The notes under the pieces: model-generated
Seen by the model: the letters and a program-made list of their open reading frames with translations, nothing else
Database searches by the model: none
Told to the model about the DNA's origin: nothing
Made by a program: the position numbers and the translations under genes
Origin: an uncultured Clostridia bacterium
GTDB taxonomy: Bacteria > Bacillota > Clostridia > Christensenellales > Aristaeellaceae
Length of the DNA: 33,885 nucleotides
Direction: 5' to 3'
Assembly (NCBI GenBank): GCA_934631985.1
Contig: CAKTYE010000023.1
Coordinates: 1 to 33,885, forward strand
In this document: positions 1 to 8,188 of the stretch, piece after piece
Layout of the letters: every line of letters starts with the position of its first letter
Numbering within the stretch: the stretch's first letter is position 1

Positions 1-6
1 TTATGC

Positions 7-1365
7 TCAGGGCCAAAGATGGGAATTACCGATTCTCCGTGCCGGCGCTGCCGTGACAGCCACCGCTTCCTTTACGGGTACGGGAATCTTTTCATCCGTC
101 TTTTTCTCCTTTTTGGAGGCCTTATGGGTGGGCGCAGCCGCCGTAGGTGCGACCGGCTTTCCGTGACTGTCGCTTTTGATGGCTCCTGCCAGCATCAGCG
201 CCTTGCGGGCGCACACCGGGCCGATCATCTCATACAGCACCGAGGACGAGAGAATGATCGTGCTGAGGAGCGACCCGGACTCCGCCGGAAGGATGCGCTG
301 TGCCAGCACCGCAAGGCCGATGCTCACGCCCGCCTGCGGAATGAGCGCCAGTCCAAAATAGCGTCGAATCTCCGCCGAGCAGCCCGTCATGCGCGCTCCC
401 AGCCAAGACCCCAGCATCTTGCCCACAATGCGCACCGCGAAATAGGTCACGCCGATCATCCCAACGGTCTCCAAGGCGCCCAGATTCAGCCGCATTCCCG
501 AAAGAACGAAGAAAAGCACATTGATGGGCGGCGTGACGCGGTTCACCTGCTTGAAAAGATCCTTGTCGCCGGTCACGTTGGCGTAGGTCGCGCCCAGTAC
601 CATGCAGCCCAGCAGCGGCGAAACGTCCATCGCCGCGCAGACCGCCGCAATCAGGAAAACAGTCGAGCAGGTCAGCACCAGCCGATGGTCAGAGGAGCGT
701 CCACGCAGCAGCACACAGAGCGCACGCCCCAGCAGATACGCCCCCAGCATCATCGCAAGGCTCAGCACCAACGGCTTCAAGGCGCTCTGCACCGAAAAGC
801 CCGCAGTGCTCGCCGTCCCGGCGGCAATGGCCGCACAGGCGCTGAAGGCCAGCAGCGCCACCGCGTCGTCCATGGCAACCACCTGTATCAGCGTGTTCAC
901 AAAGTCGCCCTTGGCACGATACTGCCGGATGGTCATCAGACTGGACGCTGGTGCGGTAGCCGAGCCGATTGCGCCCAACAGCAGCGCAAAGGACAGCGAC
1001 ATTTGAAACACCGTCAGCATGGTCAGCGTAACGACCGCCGCCGTGACCAGCGCCTCCATCAGCGTCAATACAATGACCCGCGCCCCCTGCTCCTTCAGCC
1101 GATCCAGCCGCAGATAGCGCCCCACGCCGAAGGCAATAAAGGACAGCGCCACGTCCGTCAGAAATTCCATGCCGCCGGTCAGCTCCGCAGGGATCAGATT
1201 CAGCACATAGGGTCCAATGACCACGCCCGCCAGAATGTACCCCGTCACGTTCGGCAAATGCAGCAGCTTGGTGATGCGCGACATTCCAAAGCCCGCCAGC
1301 CATAAAAGCGTCACCGCCAGCAGCACCTGCGCGGTCGGAGAAACCGACTGAAATACGTTCAACAT
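7..1365 (-). CDS. Cation:proton antiporter (CPA/Kef-type, Na+/H+ exchanger family)
   Basis: Polytopic membrane protein of about 452 residues with roughly a dozen hydrophobic helices, matching the Na+/H+ exchanger domain that exchanges Na+ or K+ for protons across the cytoplasmic membrane. The MDDAVALLAF segment (Asp166-Asp167) looks like the conserved acidic pair in the ion-binding core, and GAIGSATAPAS at about 131-141 aligns with the unwound-helix motif of these antiporters. The C-terminus after about residue 400 is a hydrophilic tail rich in Lys and Ala, probably cytosolic. I chose the ATG at 1365 because AGAAGG sits 8 bases upstream; an in-frame ATG at 1398 would add 11 residues but has no clear ribosome binding site. 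It is divergent from a LysR regulator across 138 bp, which suggests that regulator controls it. The transported ion cannot be told from sequence. Confidence 0.88.
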   Translation of the reverse strand: MLNVFQSVSPTAQVLLAVTLLWLAGFGMSRITKLLHLPNVTGYILAGVVIGPYVLNLIPAELTGGMEFLTDVALSFIAFGVGRYLRLDRLKEQGARVIVLTLMEALVTAAVVTLTMLTVFQMSLSFALLLGAIGSATAPASSLMTIRQYRAKGDFVNTLIQVVAMDDAVALLAFSACAAIAAGTASTAGFSVQSALKPLVLSLAMMLGAYLLGRALCVLLRGRSSDHRLVLTCSTVFLIAAVCAAMDVSPLLGCMVLGATYANVTGDKDLFKQVNRVTPPINVLFFVLSGMRLNLGALETVGMIGVTYFAVRIVGKMLGSWLGARMTGCSAEIRRYFGLALIPQAGVSIGLAVLAQRILPAESGSLLSTIILSSSVLYEMIGPVCARKALMLAGAIKSDSHGKPVAPTAAAPTHKASKKEKKTDEKIPVPVKEAVAVTAAPARRIGNSHLWP

Positions 1366-1451
1366 CCGCAAGACCTTCTTTCCATGCTCGGGAAACATCC
1401 CGGAGAATGGCCTTGATTTTAACGAGCGTTCGTGATAAAATCAAATTATAA

Positions 1452-1474
1452 AATTCGATGCATTCATCAGAATT
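1452..1474. promoter_or_regulatory. Candidate LysR operator in the divergent intergenic region
   Basis: An inverted repeat, AATTCGATG / CATCAGAATT around a 4-base spacer (one extra A in the right arm), lies in the AT-rich gap between the antiporter and the LysR gene. Autoregulating LysR proteins usually bind such dyads between divergent genes. A TATAAT-like -10 facing the antiporter (complement of 1445-1450) and a TATATT facing lysR (1478-1483) flank it; neither has a good -35, as is usual for activator-dependent promoters. The pairing with this regulator is inferred. Confidence 0.45.
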
Positions 1475-1503
1475 TTTTATATTACCGTCGAAGAGGGATT
1501 CGC

Positions 1504-2391
1504 ATGTTGGTCGATGTCAAACTGCTCACGCTGCTGTGCGTGCTCAAGGAGGGCAGCTACACCGCCGCCGCAGAGGCGCTGTCACTTTCCCAGCCTGCGG
1601 TGAGCTATCACATTCATCAATTAGAGCAGGAATTTCATATAAAAATCTTTTATCGCAACCCCAAAAAGCTTACGCTTACCCCCGAGGGAAAGGTGCTGGT
1701 CAAGTACGCCAAGCGGCTGGTCAATATCAGCGAAGCGGCACACCGTGCGCTGGTCGAGGCTGGGCAGCAGCTTCGCCACTTCACCGTCGGCCTCACACCT
1801 ACCTGCGGCGAAGCGCTGGTGGGTCGCGTATTCACCGCCTACTGCAATGCGCACCCGCATACCAATATCAGCCTTGTTACCGACTCGCTGGATAAGCTCT
1901 GCGACAAGCTGGCCAGCTACGCGCTGGATTTCGCCATTGTGGAGGGCACGGTCAGCCTGAAGCATTGCCACACGGAGCTGATGGACATGGACTATCTTTG
2001 CGTGGTCATGTCCCCGGAGCATCGTCTGGCCGGGCACAGCTCCATCACGCTGGACGAGCTGAAAAAGGAAAGCCTGATCCTCCGCCGGGAAGAAGCAGGC
2101 ACCCGCCGCCTGTTTGAAAGCGTGCTGACCGGGCATTTGGAAAGCATTCGTAACTTTGACGTGCGTCTGGAAATGGACAACATCACCACCATCAAGGAGC
2201 TTGTGGCGGAAAATCTGGGTGTGACCATCATGGCGCACAGCGCTTGCCGCGAGGAGCTTGCCGCAGGGCGGCTGGTCGCGGTGCGCATTGAGGGCATCCG
2301 CATGATCCGCGAGATCAATATCCTTTGCCGGGATGATTTCGACCATCCGGAGCTGCTGGAGGAAATCAAAAAGATTTACGCCGCCTTGTAA
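1504..2391 (+). CDS. LysR-family transcriptional regulator
   Basis: A 295-residue protein with the LysR layout: an N-terminal winged helix-turn-helix at about residues 3-62 (GSYTAAAEALSLSQPAVSYH, then RNPKKLTLTPEG) and a periplasmic-binding-protein-like effector domain from about residue 90 onward. Length is typical for the family. The ATG at 1504 is chosen because AGAGGG lies about 8 bases upstream; the reading frame is open farther back (to 1432) without a ribosome binding site. It is divergent from the cation/proton antiporter, the usual arrangement for a LysR activator and its target, and a dyad lies between them. Effector unknown. Its transcript ends at a strong bidirectional hairpin shared with the convergent zinc-ribbon gene. 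Confidence 0.92.
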   Translation: MLVDVKLLTLLCVLKEGSYTAAAEALSLSQPAVSYHIHQLEQEFHIKIFYRNPKKLTLTPEGKVLVKYAKRLVNISEAAHRALVEAGQQLRHFTVGLTPTCGEALVGRVFTAYCNAHPHTNISLVTDSLDKLCDKLASYALDFAIVEGTVSLKHCHTELMDMDYLCVVMSPEHRLAGHSSITLDELKKESLILRREEAGTRRLFESVLTGHLESIRNFDVRLEMDNITTIKELVAENLGVTIMAHSACREELAAGRLVAVRIEGIRMIREINILCRDDFDHPELLEEIKKIYAAL

Positions 2392-2400
2392 GAGCATGAT

Positions 2401-2447
2401 AAAAGGCGCTGACGGAACATTCTCTGCCAGCGCCTTTTCGCTTTTCT
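2401..2447. terminator. Bidirectional intrinsic terminator
   Basis: A perfect 11-bp stem, AAAAGGCGCTG (2401-2411) with CAGCGCCTTTT (2428-2438), followed by CGCTTTT. The A-run on the left gives a U-run for the opposite strand, so it can end both the LysR transcript and the convergent glucosidase/zinc-ribbon transcript. Confidence 0.9.
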
Positions 2448-2451
2448 GCAA

Positions 2452-3552
2452 TTATTTCAGCACGTAATACAGTCCCACGCACACGAGAACGCCCACCAGC
2501 ACCGCCAGCGCCACGCGCCACGGACTCACCGGAGCCTCGCCACCGCAGCGTCCGTTCTCGCCGTTCACCAGTACATGATACGCCTTGCCCTTGTAGGTGA
2601 AGGAACTCAGGTACATGGGCAGCAGGGTCAGCTTGTATTTCACGTTTTTGTGGGTGGATTGCAGACTGCTGATACGCGCCTCGTCGGCGTCTTGCAGAAT
2701 GTCCTCCTCTGCCAGCTGCTCCATCTGCTCGTCAATGCGCTTTTTCGCGCCTTCCCAGCCCTTGTGAACATCCACCGCGGGCTTTTCACTCAGGAAGCCC
2801 GACAGGAAAGAAGGCTGATACCGGCACAGCTTGCCCAGGTCGTAGGGCTGTACCCGTTCCAGCAGCTTTTCCGGCAAGCGCTGACTGCCGGGGACAACCA
2901 CGTCGTCGAAATAATGCTGCACCACGCCGGAGGTCGGCTCCCAGCGGGTGCGCTCCTCCTCCTGCATTTCCGTGACCTGCTTGCCATCCCGCTCTACGGT
3001 GACGGGAACGGTCACATAATAGTGATAGCCCGCCTCGCCCACATACTTGGAGGTGGTGTCGCTGTCATAGGTCCAGTGGGGGAGGTATACGCCGGTAATC
3101 TGGCCCAGCGTCGCCATCTTCTTGGCCTTTCTGGGGGCAAACCAGCGCTTCTTCAGCCACTTGCGGAAGGAGCTGACGGCAGTCTTCTGCGACACGGCGA
3201 AGGGCAGCACGCTTTCGGGCGCGATGCCTGCGGCGGCCTGATCCTCCAGCACATGGGGACTGCCGCAAAAGGGACACAGGGTCGCGGTCTCCTCTGCGCC
3301 TAGCACGGTCTCTGCGCCGCAGCCCTGACAGCGCATCACGCGCTTCTTTTCGCCCCAGTCCTGCTGGACTGCCGTGGGAGCCGCCTCCAGCGGATACTCC
3401 GCCGGCTTGGTCTCATCCCGCGTCACTTCGGTAAAATGACCGCAGTAAGGGCATTTCAGCTTGCCGCTTTCGGGGTCCCATACGGGCCGTCCGCCGCAGC
3501 CAGAGCAGGAAAAAGTCTGCGCCGCTTCCTGACGGGTTTGTGCCTGGGTCAT
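2452..3552 (-). CDS. Zinc-ribbon protein with C-terminal membrane anchor
   Basis: About 366 residues. Two zinc ribbons stand at the N-terminus: Cys16/Cys19 with Cys34/Cys37 (CSGCGG, CPYCG), and Cys75/Cys78 with Cys93/Cys96 (CQGCGAE, CPFCG). These resemble the TFIIB-type ribbons often annotated in Firmicutes proteins that otherwise have no known function. The middle (about 130-330) is a soluble domain with conserved-looking PHWTYDSDT and THKNVKYKLTLLPMY segments. The last about 22 residues form one hydrophobic helix, so the protein is probably tail-anchored with the ribbons in the cytosol. The ATG at 3552 follows a GGAAGGAG site; an upstream in-frame TTG is less likely. It starts 29 bp after the beta-glucosidase stop on the same strand and is probably cotranscribed. 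Molecular function unknown. Confidence 0.85.
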   Translation of the reverse strand: MTQAQTRQEAAQTFSCSGCGGRPVWDPESGKLKCPYCGHFTEVTRDETKPAEYPLEAAPTAVQQDWGEKKRVMRCQGCGAETVLGAEETATLCPFCGSPHVLEDQAAAGIAPESVLPFAVSQKTAVSSFRKWLKKRWFAPRKAKKMATLGQITGVYLPHWTYDSDTTSKYVGEAGYHYYVTVPVTVERDGKQVTEMQEEERTRWEPTSGVVQHYFDDVVVPGSQRLPEKLLERVQPYDLGKLCRYQPSFLSGFLSEKPAVDVHKGWEGAKKRIDEQMEQLAEEDILQDADEARISSLQSTHKNVKYKLTLLPMYLSSFTYKGKAYHVLVNGENGRCGGEAPVSPWRVALAVLVGVLVCVGLYYVLK

Positions 3553-3581
3553 GAATCCTTCAGCTCCTTCCAAAAGGCTTG

Positions 3582-5837
3582 TTACTTTTGCATATCATTG
3601 AGCTTCTGCACCAGCTCTGCCAGGGCAGCGGGGTTCAGCTTGCCGCCCGTGAAGGAAACAACGCCGTGCAGGGGCAGATAGCGCACCATGGCTTCAAACA
3701 TGGCCTGACCCGCATCGCCCAGCTGATCAGTGTCCGCGCCCATGTTCAGGCTGCTCAGCAGAGGCGCCAGCAGATCCTTCGCGCCGGGGATGGTCAGCAC
3801 ATCGCCGAAGGTGGTGTCCAGGGTCACATGCACGGGCAGGGGCTTGTTCTCCACCGTCACGGGGACAGCCAGACGAATATCCCGGCTGCTGGCGGCAGCT
3901 TCGATCTGATACAGGCCGGGTTCGGCATACCAGTCATGAATGCGATCCTCCCAATAGCTGAAGGAACGGCTGTCCAGCGTGCAGCGGGCGGTACCCGTTT
4001 CGCCGGGGGCCAGCAGCAGCTTGTCAAAGCCCTTCAGCTCCCGCACGGGGCGATCCTTGCCCGCATGGTCGGGACGGACGTAGAACTGCACGATCTCCTT
4101 GGCGGCGACCTTGCCGGTGTTGGTCACATCTACCTCCACCGTCAGCGGCTCGCCGCGGAACGTATCGCCGCTTACCCGCAGGTTGCTGTAGGCGAAGGTG
4201 GTGTAGGTCAGGCCGTGACCGAAGGGGAAGCGCACAGGCATGTTCTTCTTGTCGTAATAGCGATAGCCCACATAGATGCCCTCGGCGTAGTTCACCTGGT
4301 CGCCGTCGCCGGGGAAGTTCAGGTAGCTGGGGTTGTCCTCCAGCTTCATGGGGAAGGTCTCCGCCAGCTTGCCGCAGGGTGATACCGCGCCGAACAGCAG
4401 ATCGACCACCGCAGCGCCGCCCGCCTGACCGGACAGATAGGCCTCCAGCATGGCGGGAACCTCCTCTGCGAAGGGCAGCTCCACAGGCGAGCCGTTGTGC
4501 AGCACCACGGCGACGTTCTTCTGCACCTTCAGGATGCGCTCCACCAGCGCCAGCTGGCATTCCGGCAGACGCATGTGCGCCCGGTCAAAGCCCTCGCTTT
4601 CAAAGGACTCAGGCAGGCCGAGGAACAGAACGACCACATCGGAGTCCGCTGCCAGGGCTTCTGCTTCCTGCTGGAGCTTCTCGTCCACCACATCCTCCGT
4701 CAGGGAGAAGGCGGGGGCGTAGCTCACCTTGCACACGGAACGCACCGCGTCCAGCGCAGAGGATTCGTCGCTGACGTTGATGTGGCTGCTGCCGCCGCCC
4801 TGATAGCGGGGCGTTTCGGCAAACTTACCGATGAAGGCCACCTTCTTGTTGCCATGGATGGGCAGCAGGCCGCCGTCGTTCTTGAGCAGTACCATGGACT
4901 CCCGGGCGATCTTCCGCGCCTGATGGTGCTGCATGCCCCGGTCGAACTCCTCGCCCTCCCGGTGGTTGTCCACATACTTCTTCACCAGCGTCAGCAGGCG
5001 CTCGCAGGCGGTATCCAGGTCGCTTTCCTTGATTTTGCCGGAGCGCACCGCTTCCACCAACTGCTGGTCATGGGCGGGGCCGCTTTCGGGCATTTCCAGC
5101 TCCAAGCCGGCAGGCACGCCCTTCACACGGTCGTTCGCCGCGCCCCAGTCGGTCATTACCACGCCGTCGTAGCCCCACTCCTTGCGCAGCACCTGATCCA
5201 GCAGCCAGGCGTTCTCGCTGGCGTAGGTGCCGTTGAGCTTGTTGTAGGAGCACATCAGCGTCCAGGGATGACCGCCCTTCACCGCGCCCTCGAAGCTCGC
5301 CAGATAAATTTCACGCAGGGTGCGCTCGTCCACATTGGCGGAGACGCTCATGCGGCGGGTCTCCTGGTTGTTGGCGGCAAAGTGTTTCAGGGACGTACCC
5401 ACGCCCTGGGACTGCACGCCGCGGATATGCGCCGCAGCGATCTCGCCGGAGAGATAAGGGTCCTCGGAGAAATATTCAAAGTTGCGTCCGCACAGGGGGC
5501 TGCGCTTGATGTTCGCCGCCGGGCCAAGGATCACGCCCACGTTTTCCGCCTGGCAGGTCTGGCCCAGCAGGCTGCCCATTTCCTCCAGCAGCTCCCGGCT
5601 GAAGGAGCAGGCCGTACCGGCGGCCGAGGGATAGCACACGGCCTTGATGGCTTCGTTGACGCCCAGGTGGTCGGCCTCCTGATCTTGCTTGCGCAGGCCG
5701 TGCGGGCCGTCGGAGACCATCATGGAGGGAACGCCCAGGCGCTCCAGGGCGCGGGTGAACCAGAAGCCGTGGCCCTGGCACAGGGATGCTTTTTCTTCCA
5801 GCGTCATTTGAGAAAGGATTGTTTTCACGTCGTTCAT
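3582..5837 (-). CDS. Glycoside hydrolase family 3 beta-glucosidase
   Basis: A 751-residue GH3 enzyme, expected to release glucose (or a related sugar) from the non-reducing end of beta-linked oligosaccharides by a retaining mechanism. The N-terminal barrel shows SDGPHGLRKQ (42-51), KHFAANNQE (151-159) and VMTDWGA, whose Asp230 is the expected nucleophile. The GH3 C-terminal domain follows KNDGGLLPI (319-327); Glu415 in ESEGFDR is the likely acid/base. A fibronectin III-like domain occupies about 560-650, then an alpha-helical tail of about 70 residues. No signal peptide is visible, so it acts in the cytosol on imported oligosaccharides. A GGAA site precedes the ATG. It has its own promoter at 5921-5949 and probably carries the downstream zinc-ribbon gene. 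Exact substrate cannot be read from sequence. Confidence 0.95.
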   Translation of the reverse strand: MNDVKTILSQMTLEEKASLCQGHGFWFTRALERLGVPSMMVSDGPHGLRKQDQEADHLGVNEAIKAVCYPSAAGTACSFSRELLEEMGSLLGQTCQAENVGVILGPAANIKRSPLCGRNFEYFSEDPYLSGEIAAAHIRGVQSQGVGTSLKHFAANNQETRRMSVSANVDERTLREIYLASFEGAVKGGHPWTLMCSYNKLNGTYASENAWLLDQVLRKEWGYDGVVMTDWGAANDRVKGVPAGLELEMPESGPAHDQQLVEAVRSGKIKESDLDTACERLLTLVKKYVDNHREGEEFDRGMQHHQARKIARESMVLLKNDGGLLPIHGNKKVAFIGKFAETPRYQGGGSSHINVSDESSALDAVRSVCKVSYAPAFSLTEDVVDEKLQQEAEALAADSDVVVLFLGLPESFESEGFDRAHMRLPECQLALVERILKVQKNVAVVLHNGSPVELPFAEEVPAMLEAYLSGQAGGAAVVDLLFGAVSPCGKLAETFPMKLEDNPSYLNFPGDGDQVNYAEGIYVGYRYYDKKNMPVRFPFGHGLTYTTFAYSNLRVSGDTFRGEPLTVEVDVTNTGKVAAKEIVQFYVRPDHAGKDRPVRELKGFDKLLLAPGETGTARCTLDSRSFSYWEDRIHDWYAEPGLYQIEAAASSRDIRLAVPVTVENKPLPVHVTLDTTFGDVLTIPGAKDLLAPLLSSLNMGADTDQLGDAGQAMFEAMVRYLPLHGVVSFTGGKLNPAALAELVQKLNDMQK

Positions 5838-5920
5838 TGCAGCATTGTTCCTTTCATAAAATATAATAGGGATCGCTTATGCCGCTTCACATCGGCCTCG
5901 CGGACGTTGTTGACAAGTTC

Positions 5921-5949
5921 AGTATACCGCAGAATGGTAAAAAAGTCCA
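5921..5949 (-). promoter_or_regulatory. Sigma-A promoter for the GH3 gene
   Basis: On the minus strand: TGGACT (-35, complement of 5944-5949), 17-base spacer, TATACT (-10, complement of 5921-5926), followed by GAA. It gives a leader of about 75 bases. A short near-palindrome TTGTTGACAA just downstream could be an operator, but this is weak. Confidence 0.6.
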
Positions 5950-6054
5950 TGCGAAACTACAAAGGAAGCAAAGGCGGAGGATGCGCCCCGGCGGCAGGTG
6001 CGCGGACGGCAGACGGCACAAGGCGGGATTTCGCATAGGCCGCCACACTTTTCC

Positions 6055-6083
6055 TTGACAAAATTCCCCGCTGGCCCTATAGT
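6055..6083 (+). promoter_or_regulatory. Sigma-A promoter for glyS
   Basis: TTGACA (6055-6060), 17-base spacer, TATAGT (6078-6083); nearly perfect consensus. The leader of about 30 bases contains the AGGGAGGA ribosome binding site and no room for a T-box. Confidence 0.85.
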
Positions 6084-6118
6084 ACAAGGTAGCTTTGAAA
6101 ATAGGGAGGAAAGCACCA

Positions 6119-7498
6119 ATGGCAGAGCTTACGATGGACAAGCTGGTGGCTCTTTGCAAGAACCGCGGCTTTATTTTTGCAGGTAGCGAAATCTACGGCG
6201 GACTTGCGAACACCTGGGACTACGGTCCCCTGGGCGTGGAGCTGAAGAACAACGTCAAGAAGGCCTGGTGGCAGAAGTTTGTGCAGGAGAGCAAGTACAA
6301 CATCGGCCTGGACAGCGCCATTCTGATGAACCGTGAGGTGTGGGTTGCCAGCGGTCATGTGGGCGGCTTCAACGATCCGCTGATGGACTGCAAGGACTGC
6401 AAGGCCCGCTTCCGTGCGGATAAGCTCATCGAGGATTTCACCCACGGCGAGGAGACCGGCGACGGCTGGACTAACGCCGAACTGGAAGCCTACATCGCCG
6501 AGCATGACATCGTCTGCCCCGTCTGCGGCAAGAAGGACTTCACGCCCATCCGTCAGTTCAACCTGATGTTCAAGACCTTCGCGGGCGTGAATCAGGACAG
6601 CGCCAGCGAGATCTATCTGCGCCCCGAAACCGCGCAGGGCATCTTCGTCAATTTTCAGAACGTGATGCGCACCACCCGCAAGAAGCTCCCCGCGGGCATC
6701 GCGCAGATCGGCAAGTCCTTCCGCAACGAGATCACCCCCGGCAACTTCATCTTCCGTGTGCGCGAGTTTGAGCAGATGGAGCTGGAGTTCTTCTGCAAGC
6801 CCGGCGAGGATCTGGAGTGGTTCAGCTATTGGCGCTCCTTCTGCCGCGAGTGGCTGCTGTCCCTGGGCATCAAGGAGGAGAGCCTGCGCCTGCGCGACCA
6901 TGAGCCGGAGAAGCTGGCCTTCTACTCCAAGGCTACCACGGACTTTGAGTATCTGTTCCCCTTCGGCTGGGGCGAATTGTGGGGCGTGGCGGACCGTACC
7001 GACTACGACCTGACCCAGCACCAGAACCACTCCGGCAAGTCCATGGAGTATCTGGATCCGGTGACCAACGAGAAGTTCATCCCCTACTGCATCGAGCCGT
7101 CCCTGGGCGTGGATCGTATGCTGCTGGCCTTCCTGTGCAACGCCTATGAGGAGCAGGAGCTGGAGGGCGGCGACGTGCGCACGGTGCTGCATCTGCATCC
7201 CGCGCTGGCCCCCTACAAGGCGGCGGTGCTGCCCCTGCAGAAGAACAAGCTGGGCGGCCTGGCGACCGAGGTGTATGAGCAGCTGGTGAAGTTCTTCCCC
7301 GTGGAGTATGACGAGACCGGCTCCATCGGCAAGCGCTATCGCCGTCAGGACGAGATCGGCACCCCCTTCTGCATCTGCGTGGACTTCGACACCGAGGCCA
7401 CCGGCACCGTCACCGTCCGTGACCGTGACACCATGCAGCAGGAGCGCGTGGCGATCGCCGACCTGCGGAGCTATATCGAGGAAAAGTGCCGTTTCTGA
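6119..7498 (+). CDS. glyS: Glycyl-tRNA synthetase, single-chain dimeric type
   Basis: Class II aminoacyl-tRNA synthetase of 459 residues that charges tRNA-Gly. It is the homodimeric (archaeal/eukaryotic-like) form found in many Firmicutes and Actinobacteria, not the GlyQ/GlyS tetramer. Visible signatures: RPETAQGIF (168-176), motif 2 at about 201-221 (FRNEITPGNF then FRVREFEQME), and motif 3 EPSLGVDRMLLAF. Two CxxC pairs, Cys91/Cys94 and Cys133/Cys136, lie in the insertion between motif 1 and motif 2 and could bind zinc. The C-terminal anticodon-binding domain begins near residue 360 (LAPYKAAVLPL). ATG at 6119 follows AGGGAGGA at 6103-6110. It is monocistronic, with its own promoter and terminator. 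Unlike many Firmicutes gly synthetase genes, no T-box precedes it. Confidence 0.97.
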   Translation: MAELTMDKLVALCKNRGFIFAGSEIYGGLANTWDYGPLGVELKNNVKKAWWQKFVQESKYNIGLDSAILMNREVWVASGHVGGFNDPLMDCKDCKARFRADKLIEDFTHGEETGDGWTNAELEAYIAEHDIVCPVCGKKDFTPIRQFNLMFKTFAGVNQDSASEIYLRPETAQGIFVNFQNVMRTTRKKLPAGIAQIGKSFRNEITPGNFIFRVREFEQMELEFFCKPGEDLEWFSYWRSFCREWLLSLGIKEESLRLRDHEPEKLAFYSKATTDFEYLFPFGWGELWGVADRTDYDLTQHQNHSGKSMEYLDPVTNEKFIPYCIEPSLGVDRMLLAFLCNAYEEQELEGGDVRTVLHLHPALAPYKAAVLPLQKNKLGGLATEVYEQLVKFFPVEYDETGSIGKRYRRQDEIGTPFCICVDFDTEATGTVTVRDRDTMQQERVAIADLRSYIEEKCRF

Positions 7499-7521
7499 TC
7501 AGCTTGACAGAAACAGGTTTT

Positions 7522-7560
7522 GCGGCGGAGAGCATGAAGTCTCCGCCGCTTTGATGTTTT
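7522..7560 (+). terminator. Terminator of glyS
   Basis: 10-bp stem GCGGCGGAGA (7522-7531) / TCTCCGCCGC (7540-7549) with an 8-base loop, followed by TTTGATGTTTT. Confidence 0.85.
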
Positions 7561-7643
7561 GGGGATATAAAACGATTGACTGCGTGGTAGGGGGGCTTAG
7601 CTGTACCCGGCTGCCAGATGACCTATGGGCTTTTACATGCATA

Positions 7644-7672
7644 CAAGGGGCTGCTTTTCTAGCAGCCCCTTG
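7644..7672. terminator. Strong hairpin between glyS and a small membrane gene
   Basis: Perfect 12-bp stem CAAGGGGCTGCT / AGCAGCCCCTTG with a 5-base TTTCT loop. Neither side has a proper U-run, so it is either a weak terminator for the minus-strand small gene, a backup for glyS, or an RNA-stabilising stem. The rest of 7561-7753 holds nothing I recognise. Confidence 0.55.
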
Positions 7673-7753
7673 ATAGTTCATGATGCCTGTTCAACATTCT
7701 ATGTAGAAAAGAAATTTGCAAACGATCCCTTTCCAGGAACATGACGGAAGGAT

Positions 7754-7909
7754 TTACATGAAAGAGGTGATTAGCGCACAAACCAAGCCAACGCCGAAGC
7801 CGATCCATGCCCATTTAGCACATTTCGAAGCATCTTCGGGATTTTGGTCTTTCTTTACAGCCCACAGAATCCAACCAACGATAGGAAAAAAGAAACTTAA
7901 AACAGCCAT
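7754..7909 (-). CDS. Small two-helix membrane protein, unknown function
   Basis: A 51-residue peptide from the ATG at 7909: a first helix (about 3-16, VLSFFFPIVGWILWAV), a short charged loop KKDQNPEDASKCAK, and a second helix (about 32-50, WIGFGVGLVCALITSF). The pattern resembles the membrane tail of Firmicutes zinc-ribbon/DUF4870-like small proteins, but no zinc ribbon is present here. The frame stays open to a GTG at 7948, adding 13 residues. The Shine-Dalgarno is weak (GAG about 8 bases upstream). Just upstream, in another frame, an ATG opens an 11-codon peptide ending in SYSEFGK, which may be a lost N-terminus. The surrounding DNA is more AT-rich than its neighbours. Could be a decayed gene. 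Confidence 0.5.
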   Translation of the reverse strand: MAVLSFFFPIVGWILWAVKKDQNPEDASKCAKWAWIGFGVGLVCALITSFM

Positions 7910-8068
7910 TTGATCTATCTCACTTTCCAAACTCCGAGTAGGAACCACGCATCATGGACTTGTGACTATCATAACATTTTTCGATATATGCTATCAATAT
8001 AATCATTTTTTTGAGAAAAATTTTTCGACACAAGAAGGGCGGCAAATGCCTCACTTGAAACGCAAAAC

Positions 8069-8100
8069 GCGGCATCCCATGCGTCCGCATGGAATGCCGC
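8069..8100 (-). terminator. Terminator downstream of queT
   Basis: 15-bp stem with one C-A mismatch: 8069-8083 pairs with 8086-8100 (GCGGCAT...CATGCG arms). Read on the minus strand, it is followed by GTTTTGCGTTT, so it fits termination of the queT transcript coming from the right. Confidence 0.65.
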
Positions 8101-8116
8101 GCCGTTGCTTACGAAC

Positions 8117-8147
8117 TGCCGGGAAAATTGCCCGGTATCTTTTTTTA
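8117..8147 (+). terminator. Plus-strand terminator without an obvious gene
   Basis: Stem TGCCGGG (8117-8123) / CCCGGTA (8131-8137), then TCTTTTTTT. It is a good rho-independent terminator for plus-strand RNA, yet no plus-strand CDS lies between glyS (already terminated) and here. See the finding on a possible small RNA. Confidence 0.6.
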
Positions 8148-8188
8148 TCAGCGTGGAAAGAAAACAGAAGCAGGCGCAGCTGCGCGCG

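Noticed and set aside
19..1305. Long plus-strand open frame opposite the antiporter gene
   Set aside because: Product is rich in Arg, His and Gln with no domain; it mirrors a high-GC membrane protein gene on the other strand.
4497..6038. 513-codon plus-strand frame opposite the GH3 gene
   Set aside because: Low-complexity His/Gln/Gly product and a full, motif-rich GH3 enzyme on the minus strand.
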